From Profundicola sp964553105 (GTDB taxonomy: Bacteria > Bacteroidota > Bacteroidia > Flavobacteriales > Weeksellaceae), in the NCBI GenBank assembly GCA_964553105.1, contig CAZKJO010000002.1, positions 1-64,000 of the forward strand: a DNA stretch of 64,000 bases, in the 5' to 3' direction. A program made the translations under genes and the position numbers. Position 1 is the first letter of the stretch. Each line of letters starts with the position of its first letter. The notes under the pieces are model-generated. The model saw only the letters and a program-made list of their open reading frames with translations. It had not been told where the DNA came from and ran no database searches. Below, piece by piece: positions 32,401-40,310 of this stretch.

Positions 32401-34786
32401 GATGGTAGATTGGGCAAATTTAGAAGGTCCAGAAAGCGGAGCTATTGAAGCTGGAGATGAATTCATTGTTTACGGACAAGTATATGTAGAAGGTGTAACC
32501 GAGACCGATGGTCCTTCAGAGGACATATATGCCTTTGTTGGTTATAGCACAACAGACACAGATCCTGAAACTTGGGAAGATTGGGTTCCAGCAACCTTCA
32601 GTAGCCAAGAAGGCGATAATGATGAGTATATGGCAGATCTTGGAGCAGCTCTTCCGAGAGGAGGCACTTATTACTATGCCATGAGATATCGATTAGATTG
32701 GGGCCCATATTACTATGGTGGATACAATAGTGGAGAATGGGATGGAACGACAAATGTTAGTGGAATATTAACCGCAGAAGCACCTCCGGGAACTATTTGT
32801 AGTAGCGCAATTGTTGTTGGCGAATTACCGTATTCAACTACGGATAACACAGGAAACTATGTAGATGATTATGATGGAAGCCCAGGAGCTAACTGTGGTT
32901 CTACCAGTAGTTATTTAGGAGGGGATGATGTTGTATATGCATATACAGCTACTTCAGATACTTCTATCGACATTAGCTTAACTCCAGGTGGCAGCTGGTC
33001 TGGTATCTTTGTATACGAAAACTGTCAGGACATTGGGGTTGAATGCGTTGCCGGTGTTGCCAACGGTGGTTCTGATGAAAGATTAATAGATGACTTCATT
33101 GTAACAGCTGGACAAACTTATTATATCGTAATTTCTACATGGCCTTCGCCACAAAGCATAGATTATACGTTATTAATAAGTGAAAACACTTGTGTTCCAG
33201 GTGAGTTTACAGTTACAGCAACAGGAGCTTGTGATACTATGGAATTCTATGTAGACGTTGAAATCACTGATATGGGAAGTTTAGATTCTTACGAAATCAC
33301 AGACAACCAAGGAAGTGCTTCTCAAATAGCCACTGAACCTGGCACATTTACGTTCGGCCCATATGCATCAATGACTGATGTTACTTTAGACTTAACAGCA
33401 GATGATGCCAACTGTAGTGAAACTGCTTCTGTAACTTATAGATGTCCTGGTCCAGGAGATACTTGTGAGAATCCTCTAATTGTTGATTCTTTACCATATG
33501 TTACCGATGATGATACGGCAAATTATGAAGATGATTATGACGGAAGCCCAGGAGCTACGGGTTGTACTACCACTGCTAGCTATTTAGGTGGAGATGATGT
33601 AGTATATGCATATACTGCAACTTCTGATACTTCTATTGAAATCAATATGTCGACATCTGCAACATGGACCGGTGTGTTTGTATATGAAAGTTGTGAAGAT
33701 ATAGGGGTTGAATGCGCTACTGGTTTAAGAAATACGGGTTCAGGTGGAGTAATTATAGAAGATTTTGACGTTGTAGCAGGTCAAACCTACTATATCATCC
33801 TTTCATCTTTCCCTTCTCCTCAGTCTTACGAGTATAACTTAACCATTACAGAAAATTCATGTGATCCAATTGAGTATAGCATCTCAACCACTGATCAATG
33901 TGAAACAGGTGAGTTCACGGTTACTATTGATGTAACTTCTTTAGGAACAAGCGAAACATTGTCAGTTTCTGATAACCAAGGCTCAGAAGCTCAAACGCTA
34001 ACGGAAGCAGGAAGCTTAACTTTTGGTCCTTATACTGAATCTGAGATTATTGAGTTTGAATTTACAACAGATGATCCAAACTGTTTTGAAACGGCTTCAA
34101 CAAGCTTCACTTGCCCTGCAGCAAATGATGATTGCATGGATGCTACTGAGTTAGTAGTTGGTTCTTCTTTCACTGACAATTCAATTCTAGCGAATAACAT
34201 GGGAGCGACTACATCTGAAACAATGCCAGCTCCTGGTTGTGCGTATTATCAAGGTGGAGAAGTTTGGTTCTCTGTGGTTGTTCCAGCATCAGGTAATGTA
34301 GTTCTGGAAACTAGAAATAGTAATTTAGATGCATTTAACGATACAGGAATGGCTGCTTATAGTGGAACTTGTGGTGCCTTAACTTTAATTGCTTGTAATG
34401 ATGACGGTGGTGAAAACAACGGTTTCTACTCGCAATTAAGTTTAACTGGACAGACACCGGGTGATACTATTTATGTAGCAGTCTGGGAATATGGTAATGA
34501 TACAGAAGGTACTTTCTTAATTGGAGCTTATGATAGCACTATGGGTGTGAATGATTTTGCTGGCAGAGATGCGGTAAAACTTTATCCTAACCCTACTTCG
34601 AGTGAGTTGAACGTTAGCGGAATCGAACTTAACCAAGTTCAAGTATATTCTGCTTCTGGAAAACTTGTTCCTGTGAAAGTGACTGGAAATATCGTTGATA
34701 CGAGAAATCTTCCATCGGGTGTTTACTTCATTAGAATGACAGACGCTGAAGGAAAAGCAATACTTAGAAAATTCATTAAGAAATAA
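29495..34786 (+). CDS. Large T9SS-exported multidomain protein with 223-residue repeats
   Basis: This 1763-residue protein has a signal peptide (1-19, ending IAFGQ). A choice-of-anchor/MAM-like beta domain follows (about 20-175), then a beta-sandwich segment (about 180-265), a pre-peptidase-like segment (about 266-395), an FN3 domain (about 396-487), repeat A (495-717), a second pre-peptidase-like segment (about 718-850), a CUB-like domain (about 853-965), a segment I cannot assign (about 966-1100), repeats B (1102-1323) and C (1324-1546), and another pre-peptidase-like segment. It ends in a T9SS type A sorting domain (about 1692-1763, starting VKLYPNPTSSELNVSG and ending LRKFIKK). It contains many evenly spaced Cys and Asp/Thr-rich, DDYDGSPG-type loops that may bind calcium (inference). 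It is probably a surface adhesin or matrix protein secreted by the Gld machinery. No catalytic motif was found. Confidence 0.88.
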   Translation: MKNFYFWMLTLLCSTIAFGQLSENFESDITTRGWSLYQTDSSDPGFVLTTAQSQSGNASYYHNDEFVDNESTAYMVTPAYTVQSGDEFSVYVRQNYSVSYYNYSGIAISNASGDPIANPADFVEVWEAGAGFAEDSWEQVVLALDAYVGQSIYVAFVYTGDFDHEFYVDNMYIGTPCTAPVASLTTTAACDTGSYNVNVDISSLGTASSVIVSDDQGNSQTANATGTLEFGPYASGTDVTFTLADADNSSCNTALATTYLCPPDNDDCANATLISSFPHSSSEDATGATQEDYVYCGPDGSNDGVWYLIEGESAQFTINVTSTDWDAAITLLSGACGELTCIDFEDNVASNNTETISFIGQVGVNYYLNVGAYSANADLPEGAFELEITSDDIPCGSPANLAVAATTDLSTDVTWQGAADNASYDLVWGETGFTPGASASASGLGDSPYTITGLTPETTYDLYVRGNCNPGFSEWVGPVTFTTLEEGAILAGTDCIHPIYVDALPYTTTDDTSNYGDDYDGSPGSNCSTTSSYLNGDDVVYAYTPTEDTSIDISMTPTGTWSGIFVYENCSDIGVACMAGVANSSSTTERLIEELILTGGQTYYIVISTWASPQTVGYTLNITENTCISGSFEFNAIGACETDEYNVEIVVDNMGSLDSYEVTDSQGSEMQTITEPGTYTFGPYDQGNAVTFDFVANDLNCNFTETINYFCPAPNDECENAIEAPVNSDFSCDLVVSGSTIGATASAQEDDVVGTPNNDVWFSFEAEATSHRVTLQNIVNLDGGTTTDMAMGVYDATNGCEALVFVDDSDPNTLNLSGLTVGTTYLVRVYNWSSTVASHSFDLCIGTPPSSDYDIECGTPLEMTYCYDSNENFTWNFVSTTDEPVTIQFNAGGLEDNYDVIQIYDGDVLLWDSYNANPDGTRFDLTGTVFTAMSGSLHLSFTSDGSVSCQATSDIATWDFTVECGSEIPMVDWANLEGPESGAIEAGDEFIVYGQVYVEGVTETDGPSEDIYAFVGYSTTDTDPETWEDWVPATFSSQEGDNDEYMADLGAALPRGGTYYYAMRYRLDWGPYYYGGYNSGEWDGTTNVSGILTAEAPPGTICSSAIVVGELPYSTTDNTGNYVDDYDGSPGANCGSTSSYLGGDDVVYAYTATSDTSIDISLTPGGSWSGIFVYENCQDIGVECVAGVANGGSDERLIDDFIVTAGQTYYIVISTWPSPQSIDYTLLISENTCVPGEFTVTATGACDTMEFYVDVEITDMGSLDSYEITDNQGSASQIATEPGTFTFGPYASMTDVTLDLTADDANCSETASVTYRCPGPGDTCENPLIVDSLPYVTDDDTANYEDDYDGSPGATGCTTTASYLGGDDVVYAYTATSDTSIEINMSTSATWTGVFVYESCEDIGVECATGLRNTGSGGVIIEDFDVVAGQTYYIILSSFPSPQSYEYNLTITENSCDPIEYSISTTDQCETGEFTVTIDVTSLGTSETLSVSDNQGSEAQTLTEAGSLTFGPYTESEIIEFEFTTDDPNCFETASTSFTCPAANDDCMDATELVVGSSFTDNSILANNMGATTSETMPAPGCAYYQGGEVWFSVVVPASGNVVLETRNSNLDAFNDTGMAAYSGTCGALTLIACNDDGGENNGFYSQLSLTGQTPGDTIYVAVWEYGNDTEGTFLIGAYDSTMGVNDFAGRDAVKLYPNPTSSELNVSGIELNQVQVYSASGKLVPVKVTGNIVDTRNLPSGVYFIRMTDAEGKAILRKFIKK
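30977..31645 (+). repeat. Internal protein repeat A (223 residues)
   Basis: It begins with Cys and LPYTTTDDTSNYGDDYDGSPG, described here in short form, and includes SYLNGDDVVYAYTPTEDTSI, WSGIFVYENCSDIGV, GQTYYIVISTW and the second half MGSLDSYEVTDSQGS. It shares this order of motifs with repeats B and C. Confidence 0.85.
32798..33463 (+). repeat. Internal protein repeat B (222 residues)
   Basis: It has the same motif order as repeat A: LPYSTTDN, DDYDGSPGANC, SYLGGDDVVYAYTATSDTSI, WSGIFVYENCQDIGVEC, GQTYYIVISTWPSPQ and MGSLDSYEITDNQGS. It is directly followed by repeat C without a spacer. Confidence 0.85.
33464..34132 (+). repeat. Internal protein repeat C (223 residues)
   Basis: It has the same motif order: LPYVTDDDTANYEDDYDGSPG, SYLGGDDVVYAYTATSDTSI, WTGVFVYESCEDIGVEC, GQTYYIILSSFPSPQ and LGTSETLSVSDNQGS. 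It is more diverged from A than B is in the second half. Confidence 0.85.
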
Positions 34787-34815
34787 TAAGTATTACTTTA
34801 AACTATAATTACAAA

Positions 34816-34841
34816 GCCGCCTCCATTGAGGCGGCTTTTTT
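34816..34841 (+). terminator. Terminator of the large secreted protein gene
   Basis: GCCGCCTC, a 4-base loop and GAGGCGGC (34816-34835) form a GC-rich perfect stem followed by six Ts, about 30 bases after the stop codon. Confidence 0.93.
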
Positions 34842-34937
34842 ACGTATAAAATTTATTAAGACTCATCGTATTCCATAATATCTTATGACTTAAGAACTTC
34901 ATTAACATTTCAATAACTAAATACTAAGATACAAATA

Positions 34938-34967
34938 CTGCCAACCTGACAGATTTTTGTATATTTG
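34938..34967 (+). promoter_or_regulatory. Promoter of miaB
   Basis: CTG (34938-34940), 19 bases, and TATATTTG (34960-34967) match the Bacteroidetes consensus except for one base in the -33 box. It overlaps the upstream part of a longer reading frame and so supports the miaB start at 34996. Confidence 0.65.
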
Positions 34968-34995
34968 GCCTTTATTGATTCTTATCAGTATTCCC

Positions 34996-36435
34996 ATGCA
35001 AACAACAGAAAAAATCATAGACGAAAAGCGTCAAGGCGAAGCTTTAAACCTAACCACAGAAAAAAAACACGCTAAGAAGTTGTTCTTAGAAAGTTACGGT
35101 TGCCAAATGAACTTTTCGGACTCAGAAATAGTCGCATCTATCTTAGATAAAGAGGGTTATGCAACCACACAAAACTTTGAAGATGCAGATTTAATTTTAT
35201 TAAACACCTGCTCTATTCGCGAAAAAGCGGAGCAAACTGTACGTAAAAGACTAAGTCAGTTTAATCAGGTAAAACAAAAGAATCCCTCTCTTACGATAGG
35301 TGTTTTAGGCTGTATGGCCGAAAGACTTAAAGACAAGTTTCTAGAGGAAGAGCATTTAGTAGATTTAGTTGTTGGCCCCGATGCTTATCGCGATTTGCCG
35401 AATTTATTAAAACAAACAGATGACGGTCGTTCGGCGGTGAACGTTATTCTTTCTAAGGATGAAACTTATGCCAATCTAAGCCCAGTTCGTTTGGGTGGAA
35501 ACGGTGTTACAGCTTTTGTTTCTATTACAAGAGGTTGTGATAATATGTGCACATTTTGTGTAGTGCCTTTCACAAGAGGTCGCGAACGAAGTCGAGATCC
35601 TCACTCTATTCTCAACGAATGTAAAGAGTTGTGGGAAAACGGATATAAAGAAATTACTCTTTTAGGTCAAAACGTGGATAGTTATCTTTGGTATGGTGGC
35701 GGACTTAAAAAAGACTTTAAAAAGGCAACTGAAATGCAAAAAGCTACTGCAGTTGACTTTGCCATGCTTTTAGACATGGTGGCCTTGGCCGTTCCCGGAA
35801 TGAGAATTCGATTCTCTACATCTAACCCTCAAGATATGGGTCGTGATGTGTTACACGTAATGGCGAAACATAAAAATATTTGTAAATATATTCATTTACC
35901 AGTACAGTCAGGTAATACAGAAGTGCTAAAACGAATGAATCGTCAGCACACTAGAGAAGAATATATTGCTCTTATTGACGATATTAAAAGAATTTTACCC
36001 ACTTGTTCCCTTTCGCATGATATGATTGCTGGTTTCTGTGACGAAACTGAGGAAGAGCATCAAGATACTCTATCTTTAATGGAATATGTGAAGTATGATT
36101 TCGGTTATATGTTTGCGTACTCTGACCGCCCAGGAACACCGGCGCATAAGAAAATGGATGACAATGTTCCTACAGAAGTTAAGAAAAGAAGATTAACAGA
36201 AATAATTAATCTTCAACAAAAACATTCTGCCGAAAGAATGAACTCTTACGTTGGAAAAGTTCACGAAGTATTAATCGAAGGCGATTCTAAAAGAGATGAC
36301 CAAGAGTGGATGGGAAGAAATACCCAAAATGCTGTTGTGGTCTTTCCAAAAACAGGACATGAAAAAGTTGGTGATTTTGTGATGGTAAGAGTAGATTCTT
36401 GTACTACAGCTACTTTATTAGGTGAAAAAGTCTAA
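34996..36435 (+). CDS. miaB: tRNA-2-methylthio-N6-dimethylallyladenosine synthase
   Basis: The start is ATG 34996 (479 residues), because an upstream extension from 34957 would overlap the promoter. MiaB is a radical SAM methylthiotransferase that adds the 2-methylthio group to i6A37 of tRNAs. The N-terminal UPF0004 domain has ESYGCQMNFSDSE, NTCSIREKAEQ and GCMAERLKD with the three cysteines of the auxiliary cluster. The radical SAM domain has TRGCDNMCTFCVVPFTRGRE with CxxxCxxC. A C-terminal TRAM domain (about 410-479) follows. In Flavobacteria miaB is commonly followed by the sigma-54-type regulator, lptE and secG; here two lipoprotein genes intervene. Confidence 0.96.
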   Translation: MQTTEKIIDEKRQGEALNLTTEKKHAKKLFLESYGCQMNFSDSEIVASILDKEGYATTQNFEDADLILLNTCSIREKAEQTVRKRLSQFNQVKQKNPSLTIGVLGCMAERLKDKFLEEEHLVDLVVGPDAYRDLPNLLKQTDDGRSAVNVILSKDETYANLSPVRLGGNGVTAFVSITRGCDNMCTFCVVPFTRGRERSRDPHSILNECKELWENGYKEITLLGQNVDSYLWYGGGLKKDFKKATEMQKATAVDFAMLLDMVALAVPGMRIRFSTSNPQDMGRDVLHVMAKHKNICKYIHLPVQSGNTEVLKRMNRQHTREEYIALIDDIKRILPTCSLSHDMIAGFCDETEEEHQDTLSLMEYVKYDFGYMFAYSDRPGTPAHKKMDDNVPTEVKKRRLTEIINLQQKHSAERMNSYVGKVHEVLIEGDSKRDDQEWMGRNTQNAVVVFPKTGHEKVGDFVMVRVDSCTTATLLGEKV

Positions 36436-36511
36436 GAAATAGTTAAAAAACGTTCTGAATTAAAAGAAAAATAGCTTTATTGCGTTATTATTAAAAGCAA
36501 ATAATTCCTTT

Positions 36512-37423
36512 ATGAAAAAAATATGCATCTTACTTCCAATGATTTTGGTATTCTTTGGTTGTGTTGAATCTGAGTTAATTATTCCAGGAGAAAATGTTGG
36601 AGGGGGAAATGTAGGTGGTGAAAACCCTACCCCAACCTCGGTTTTACAAACTTATGACTACCAATCTCCGTTTAGTAGCTATCAATTTAACTATAATGCA
36701 GATGGTGATTTAACTCAAGGAAGCTTGTCTAATGTGATTAATGGACAAAGTTCTATGAGTGGATTTAATCTAACATGGATTGAGAATCTGATTTCACAAA
36801 TTGGTTCTACACCACAAGGAACCTTCTCTTCCACTTCTGAATTAACTTATAACGATTTAGGTGAACTAGTAGAGATTAACGCTGGTACCACTCCAGAGAC
36901 AACGTTGCTAATTGAACACGAAGCTGCTTCTATTACTGCAACAAGAATAGTTGATGGAATTGAAGAAAATACATATAATTTCACAAAGGATACTTATGGT
37001 TACATTAACGCTATGGATGTTACAGATGCAACCTCTGGCGATCAAATTCAATTGATGTTCAATATGAACGGAAACTTAATTAGCTCAAACGAAGTCATGG
37101 TAAATGGAATCACAGTTAATTCATATACATACACTTACGACAATAAAGTTAATCCTTTATTTTCGCAAACAATTGATGCCTTTAACACTTTAGTTTTGTA
37201 CAATGCGTTTGAGATGAATGCCTCTAGCTTAAAATTCAATTTAGATAATTTTGCTATGCTGAGAAGCGCAAATAACATTACTTCAATGGTGATTGTAAAT
37301 GCAGAGCATAATGCTAGCATTGAATATGAGTACACATATAATGAAAATGACTTGCCTTCTACGGCTACTGCTACTATCGAAGGTCAGGAAGAGCCAAGCA
37401 CAATAACTTTTACTTACTATTAA
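36512..37423 (+). CDS. Lipoprotein of unknown function, paralog 1
   Basis: This 303-residue protein has a lipobox (LVFFGC, about residue 17), followed by a Gly/Asn-rich linker of the type that places a lipoprotein on the cell surface in Bacteroidetes. The rest is a beta-rich repeat protein with YNADGDLTQG, ELTYNDLGELVEI, YTYTYDNKVNPLF and YEYTYNENDLPSTATA, that is, YD-like strands around an NPLF core. It shares this layout with the next gene 9 bases downstream, so the two are probably tandem duplicates in one operon. I cannot assign a function. Confidence 0.8.
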   Translation: MKKICILLPMILVFFGCVESELIIPGENVGGGNVGGENPTPTSVLQTYDYQSPFSSYQFNYNADGDLTQGSLSNVINGQSSMSGFNLTWIENLISQIGSTPQGTFSSTSELTYNDLGELVEINAGTTPETTLLIEHEAASITATRIVDGIEENTYNFTKDTYGYINAMDVTDATSGDQIQLMFNMNGNLISSNEVMVNGITVNSYTYTYDNKVNPLFSQTIDAFNTLVLYNAFEMNASSLKFNLDNFAMLRSANNITSMVIVNAEHNASIEYEYTYNENDLPSTATATIEGQEEPSTITFTYY

Positions 37424-37432
37424 AAATACTTC

Positions 37433-38545
37433 ATGAAAAGAATTTTAATCTTCAGTTTACTTTCACTTTTCACCTTTTCTTGTACAGAATACAATGATGA
37501 TGGCTTACCATCTGAACCAGGAAATGTAGTCATTACAAATCCAGATGGAACCAAGAAAATAAAGAAAGTAGTTGTGACCATGGAAGGAACTATGGATATG
37601 GCTACTGGATCAGAACCTATGGATATTCAAGTTGTTGCCACCACTACATTTGATACCGATTCATATAGTAGAGAAACGAGTACAATTACAAGCTATAATG
37701 GTGCTGAAAGCGAACAAAGCATTCCAGATGTTTCTACAGAAACTTGGGAGAATTATAAATTTATTCAAATGCAAAACTCATCTGATAGATTTGTGTTTTC
37801 TTATGAAGCTGATCAATTAATTGGGTATAATTCTTTTACAGATAATAGTCCGTTTGGTTCAGGTGAAATAACAGCTTCTGAAAATGAAATTAATCTCGTT
37901 ACATCAGCTTTGAGTCCCTTTAATGTTTCTACAAATACGGTATTTACTTTAGAAGATGGATATATTTCTACCGTAGAAATAACGAATACAGAAGACAATA
38001 GTGTTTACAATGTAGCTATCTCAAGAAGTAATGCAATTATTACTCAATTAGTGATTACTTCACCTACAGGAAGTAAGACATATAATTACACTTATGACGC
38101 TAATATCAATCCAATGCATTTAGCGTATGAAACTCCTATACAACAGACGAATGCAGAGATTGCTCGTTTGATCATAAGTAAATTTAATTTAAACATACAC
38201 CAAGGAAATCAAAACATCAATAGCATTGAATCTTCTTTTAGAAATATGCTAATGGAAGGAAATAATAATCTATTAAGCGCCACTTCGGGAAATGAAACAT
38301 TAGCTTCAACGAGCATTACATATGATGACGAAAGCTATCCTATCGCTTCTACAGGTGAAGGGACATTTGAGTTATCATTGGGTGGAATTTTAGATAGCAT
38401 GATTGAATCTATATCGCAAATGATGGAACAAATGGGATTATCACAAGAGGAAATAGATGAATTCATAGCCGAAGCGCAAGAAGATTTTTCTAATGGTGTA
38501 GAAATGGAAATGATTACTACCTCAGAAATTTCGTATTACGAATAA
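37433..38545 (+). CDS. Lipoprotein of unknown function, paralog 2
   Basis: This 370-residue protein has a lipobox (LFTFSC, about residue 17). The C-terminal half repeats the layout of the upstream paralog: YNYTYDANINPMHLAYE, then an IISKFNLN helix, an Asn-rich NINSIESS segment and a final beta strand. The end is acidic and Met-rich (MIESISQMMEQMGLSQEEID). It sits 9 bases after paralog 1 and 18 bases before the sigma-54-type regulator. Co-transcription with those genes is likely. Function is unknown. Confidence 0.8.
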   Translation: MKRILIFSLLSLFTFSCTEYNDDGLPSEPGNVVITNPDGTKKIKKVVVTMEGTMDMATGSEPMDIQVVATTTFDTDSYSRETSTITSYNGAESEQSIPDVSTETWENYKFIQMQNSSDRFVFSYEADQLIGYNSFTDNSPFGSGEITASENEINLVTSALSPFNVSTNTVFTLEDGYISTVEITNTEDNSVYNVAISRSNAIITQLVITSPTGSKTYNYTYDANINPMHLAYETPIQQTNAEIARLIISKFNLNIHQGNQNINSIESSFRNMLMEGNNNLLSATSGNETLASTSITYDDESYPIASTGEGTFELSLGGILDSMIESISQMMEQMGLSQEEIDEFIAEAQEDFSNGVEMEMITTSEISYYE

Positions 38546-38563
38546 TAAGTTTTAGAAATATAT

Positions 38564-39811
38564 ATGGCAGACGCTTTACAAAGTATTAAACAGCGATTTG
38601 GTATAATTGGCTCAGACCCTGGGCTCAATAGAGCGATCGAACGCGCTATTCAAGTAGGCCCAACAGATATTTCTGTATTGGTAACCGGCGAAAGTGGTGT
38701 GGGAAAAGAAGCCATTCCAAAAATTATTCATTCATTAAGTCAAAGAAAACATAATAATTATATTGCTGTAAACTGTGGTGCCATACCTGAAGGAACTATT
38801 GATTCAGAGCTTTTTGGACATGAAAAAGGCGCATTTACAGGGGCCTCTACTACAAGAAAGGGTTACTTTGAGGTGGCAGATGGCGGAACCATATTTTTGG
38901 ATGAAGTTGGTGAGCTTCCACTGCATACCCAAGTACGATTATTGCGTGTTTTGGAGACAGGTGAATTTATGAAGGTAGGTTCCTCTGAAGTACAAAAAAC
39001 AGATGTTCGGATTGTTGCAGCAACTAATGTAAATGTACTAGACGCAGTTGGTAAAGGAAAGTTTAGAGAAGATTTGTATTATCGTTTAAACACGGTTGAA
39101 ATCACCTTACCTCCACTCCGCAAAAGAAAAGAGGATATCTCCTTATTGTATAGAAAATTTGCTGTAGACTTTGCCGAAAAATATCATCGTCCGGTTGTAA
39201 GGCTAACTCCCGAAGCTCAAAAAGTTTTAGAAAACTATGCTTGGCCAGGGAATATAAGACAGTTGAGAAACTTTACGGAAGAATTATCCGTGGTAGAGAC
39301 CGATACTGAGGTCGATCATCATGAAATTTTAAAATATTTACCGACGCATAGTATTATCGCTGTTAAAAATCAAGCTTCTCCGGATGGAGTTTCTTCTGCA
39401 GAATTTAATACAGAAAGAGAAATTCTATATAAATTCCTATTCGATATGAAGAAGGATTTAAATGATCTGAGGGCACTTACCATGGAACTTCTTTCAAAGA
39501 ATTCTAGTGAAGTTGTTGAGGAAAATAGAGATTTAGTAAAGCGTATTTTCAGTACGGATTCCCTGCCTTCCTCAGACTCATTATTGCATTATGAGGATCA
39601 AAATATTGATTCAATCCCGCAGTATTCTGACATAGAGGATTATGAATATGAAGATATTGATGATTACGAGTCTTTATCTCTACAAGACAACGAAATGGAA
39701 TTGATAGAGAAAGCCCTAGAAAAACACAACGGGCGAAGAAAAGATGCGGCTAAGGATTTAGGGATTTCTGAAAGAACTTTGTATAGAAAAATTAAACAAT
39801 ATGAACTTTAG
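38564..39811 (+). CDS. Sigma-54-interacting transcriptional activator without receiver domain
   Basis: This 415-residue protein starts directly with the AAA+ domain (about 10-245): Walker A GESGVGKE at 42-49, the sigma-54 contact loop GAFTGA at 89-94 and Walker B IFLDEVGE at 110-117. No N-terminal receiver or sensing domain exists. An acidic, Tyr-rich linker (about 345-370, with YSDIEDYEYEDIDDYES) leads to a Fis-type helix-turn-helix (about 378-415, ending RTLYRKIKQYEL). It activates RNA polymerase with sigma-54 at unknown promoters. Its stop overlaps the lptE start by 11 bases. The pairing of this regulator with lptE and secG is, from memory, a conserved Bacteroidetes order. Confidence 0.93.
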   Translation: MADALQSIKQRFGIIGSDPGLNRAIERAIQVGPTDISVLVTGESGVGKEAIPKIIHSLSQRKHNNYIAVNCGAIPEGTIDSELFGHEKGAFTGASTTRKGYFEVADGGTIFLDEVGELPLHTQVRLLRVLETGEFMKVGSSEVQKTDVRIVAATNVNVLDAVGKGKFREDLYYRLNTVEITLPPLRKRKEDISLLYRKFAVDFAEKYHRPVVRLTPEAQKVLENYAWPGNIRQLRNFTEELSVVETDTEVDHHEILKYLPTHSIIAVKNQASPDGVSSAEFNTEREILYKFLFDMKKDLNDLRALTMELLSKNSSEVVEENRDLVKRIFSTDSLPSSDSLLHYEDQNIDSIPQYSDIEDYEYEDIDDYESLSLQDNEMELIEKALEKHNGRRKDAAKDLGISERTLYRKIKQYEL

Positions 39812-40301
39812 AAACTTCAGTTTAATTCTTTTAAGTTTTTTCTGGCTAATCTCTTGCTATTCTTTTACAGGATCTTCTTTAGACCCTAGAATTAAAACCA
39901 TAAAAATCGATAAATTCCCAAATTATTCAGCATATCAAAACCCGAATTATAGTCAAGAATTTACAAATGATTTGCAGTTGAGATTTGATCAAAGAACAAA
40001 TCTTATTTTATCTAATGATGAATCTGCACATATTAAAATAGAAGGTGAAATCATGGATTACTATGTTGCCCCTGCGGCTATTGTGAGTGGTGAACAAGCA
40101 GCCTTAAACAGATTACATATACAAGTTAAAGTAAGGTATTTTAACACCATTGATGATTCTAAAAGCTTTACTCGTAGTTTTTCTGATTACGAGGATTTCC
40201 CAAGTAATCAAACATTACAGCAGGTTGAGTCAAGTTTAGTTCCAGACATCAACGAAAGACTGATTGATCAAATATTTACAGCAGTTGTTGCTGATTGGTA
40301 A
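39801..40301 (+). CDS. lptE: LPS assembly lipoprotein LptE
   Basis: This 166-residue lipoprotein has the lipobox LISC (about residue 19) followed by YSFTGSSLDPRIKTIKIDKF, the typical start of Bacteroidetes LptE proteins. The later part with HIKIEGEIMDYYVAPAAIVS and RLHIQVKVRYFN fits the family. LptE plugs the LptD barrel and helps insert LPS into the outer membrane. The gene overlaps the upstream regulator by 11 bases and is followed 9 bases later by the TPR-like gene. lptD is not in the window. Confidence 0.85.
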   Translation: MNFRNFSLILLSFFWLISCYSFTGSSLDPRIKTIKIDKFPNYSAYQNPNYSQEFTNDLQLRFDQRTNLILSNDESAHIKIEGEIMDYYVAPAAIVSGEQAALNRLHIQVKVRYFNTIDDSKSFTRSFSDYEDFPSNQTLQQVESSLVPDINERLIDQIFTAVVADW

Positions 40302-40310
40302 ATTGTAGAA

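Noticed and set aside
34957..34995. Longer N-terminus of MiaB
   Set aside because: It overlaps the predicted promoter and adds 13 residues that the family does not have.
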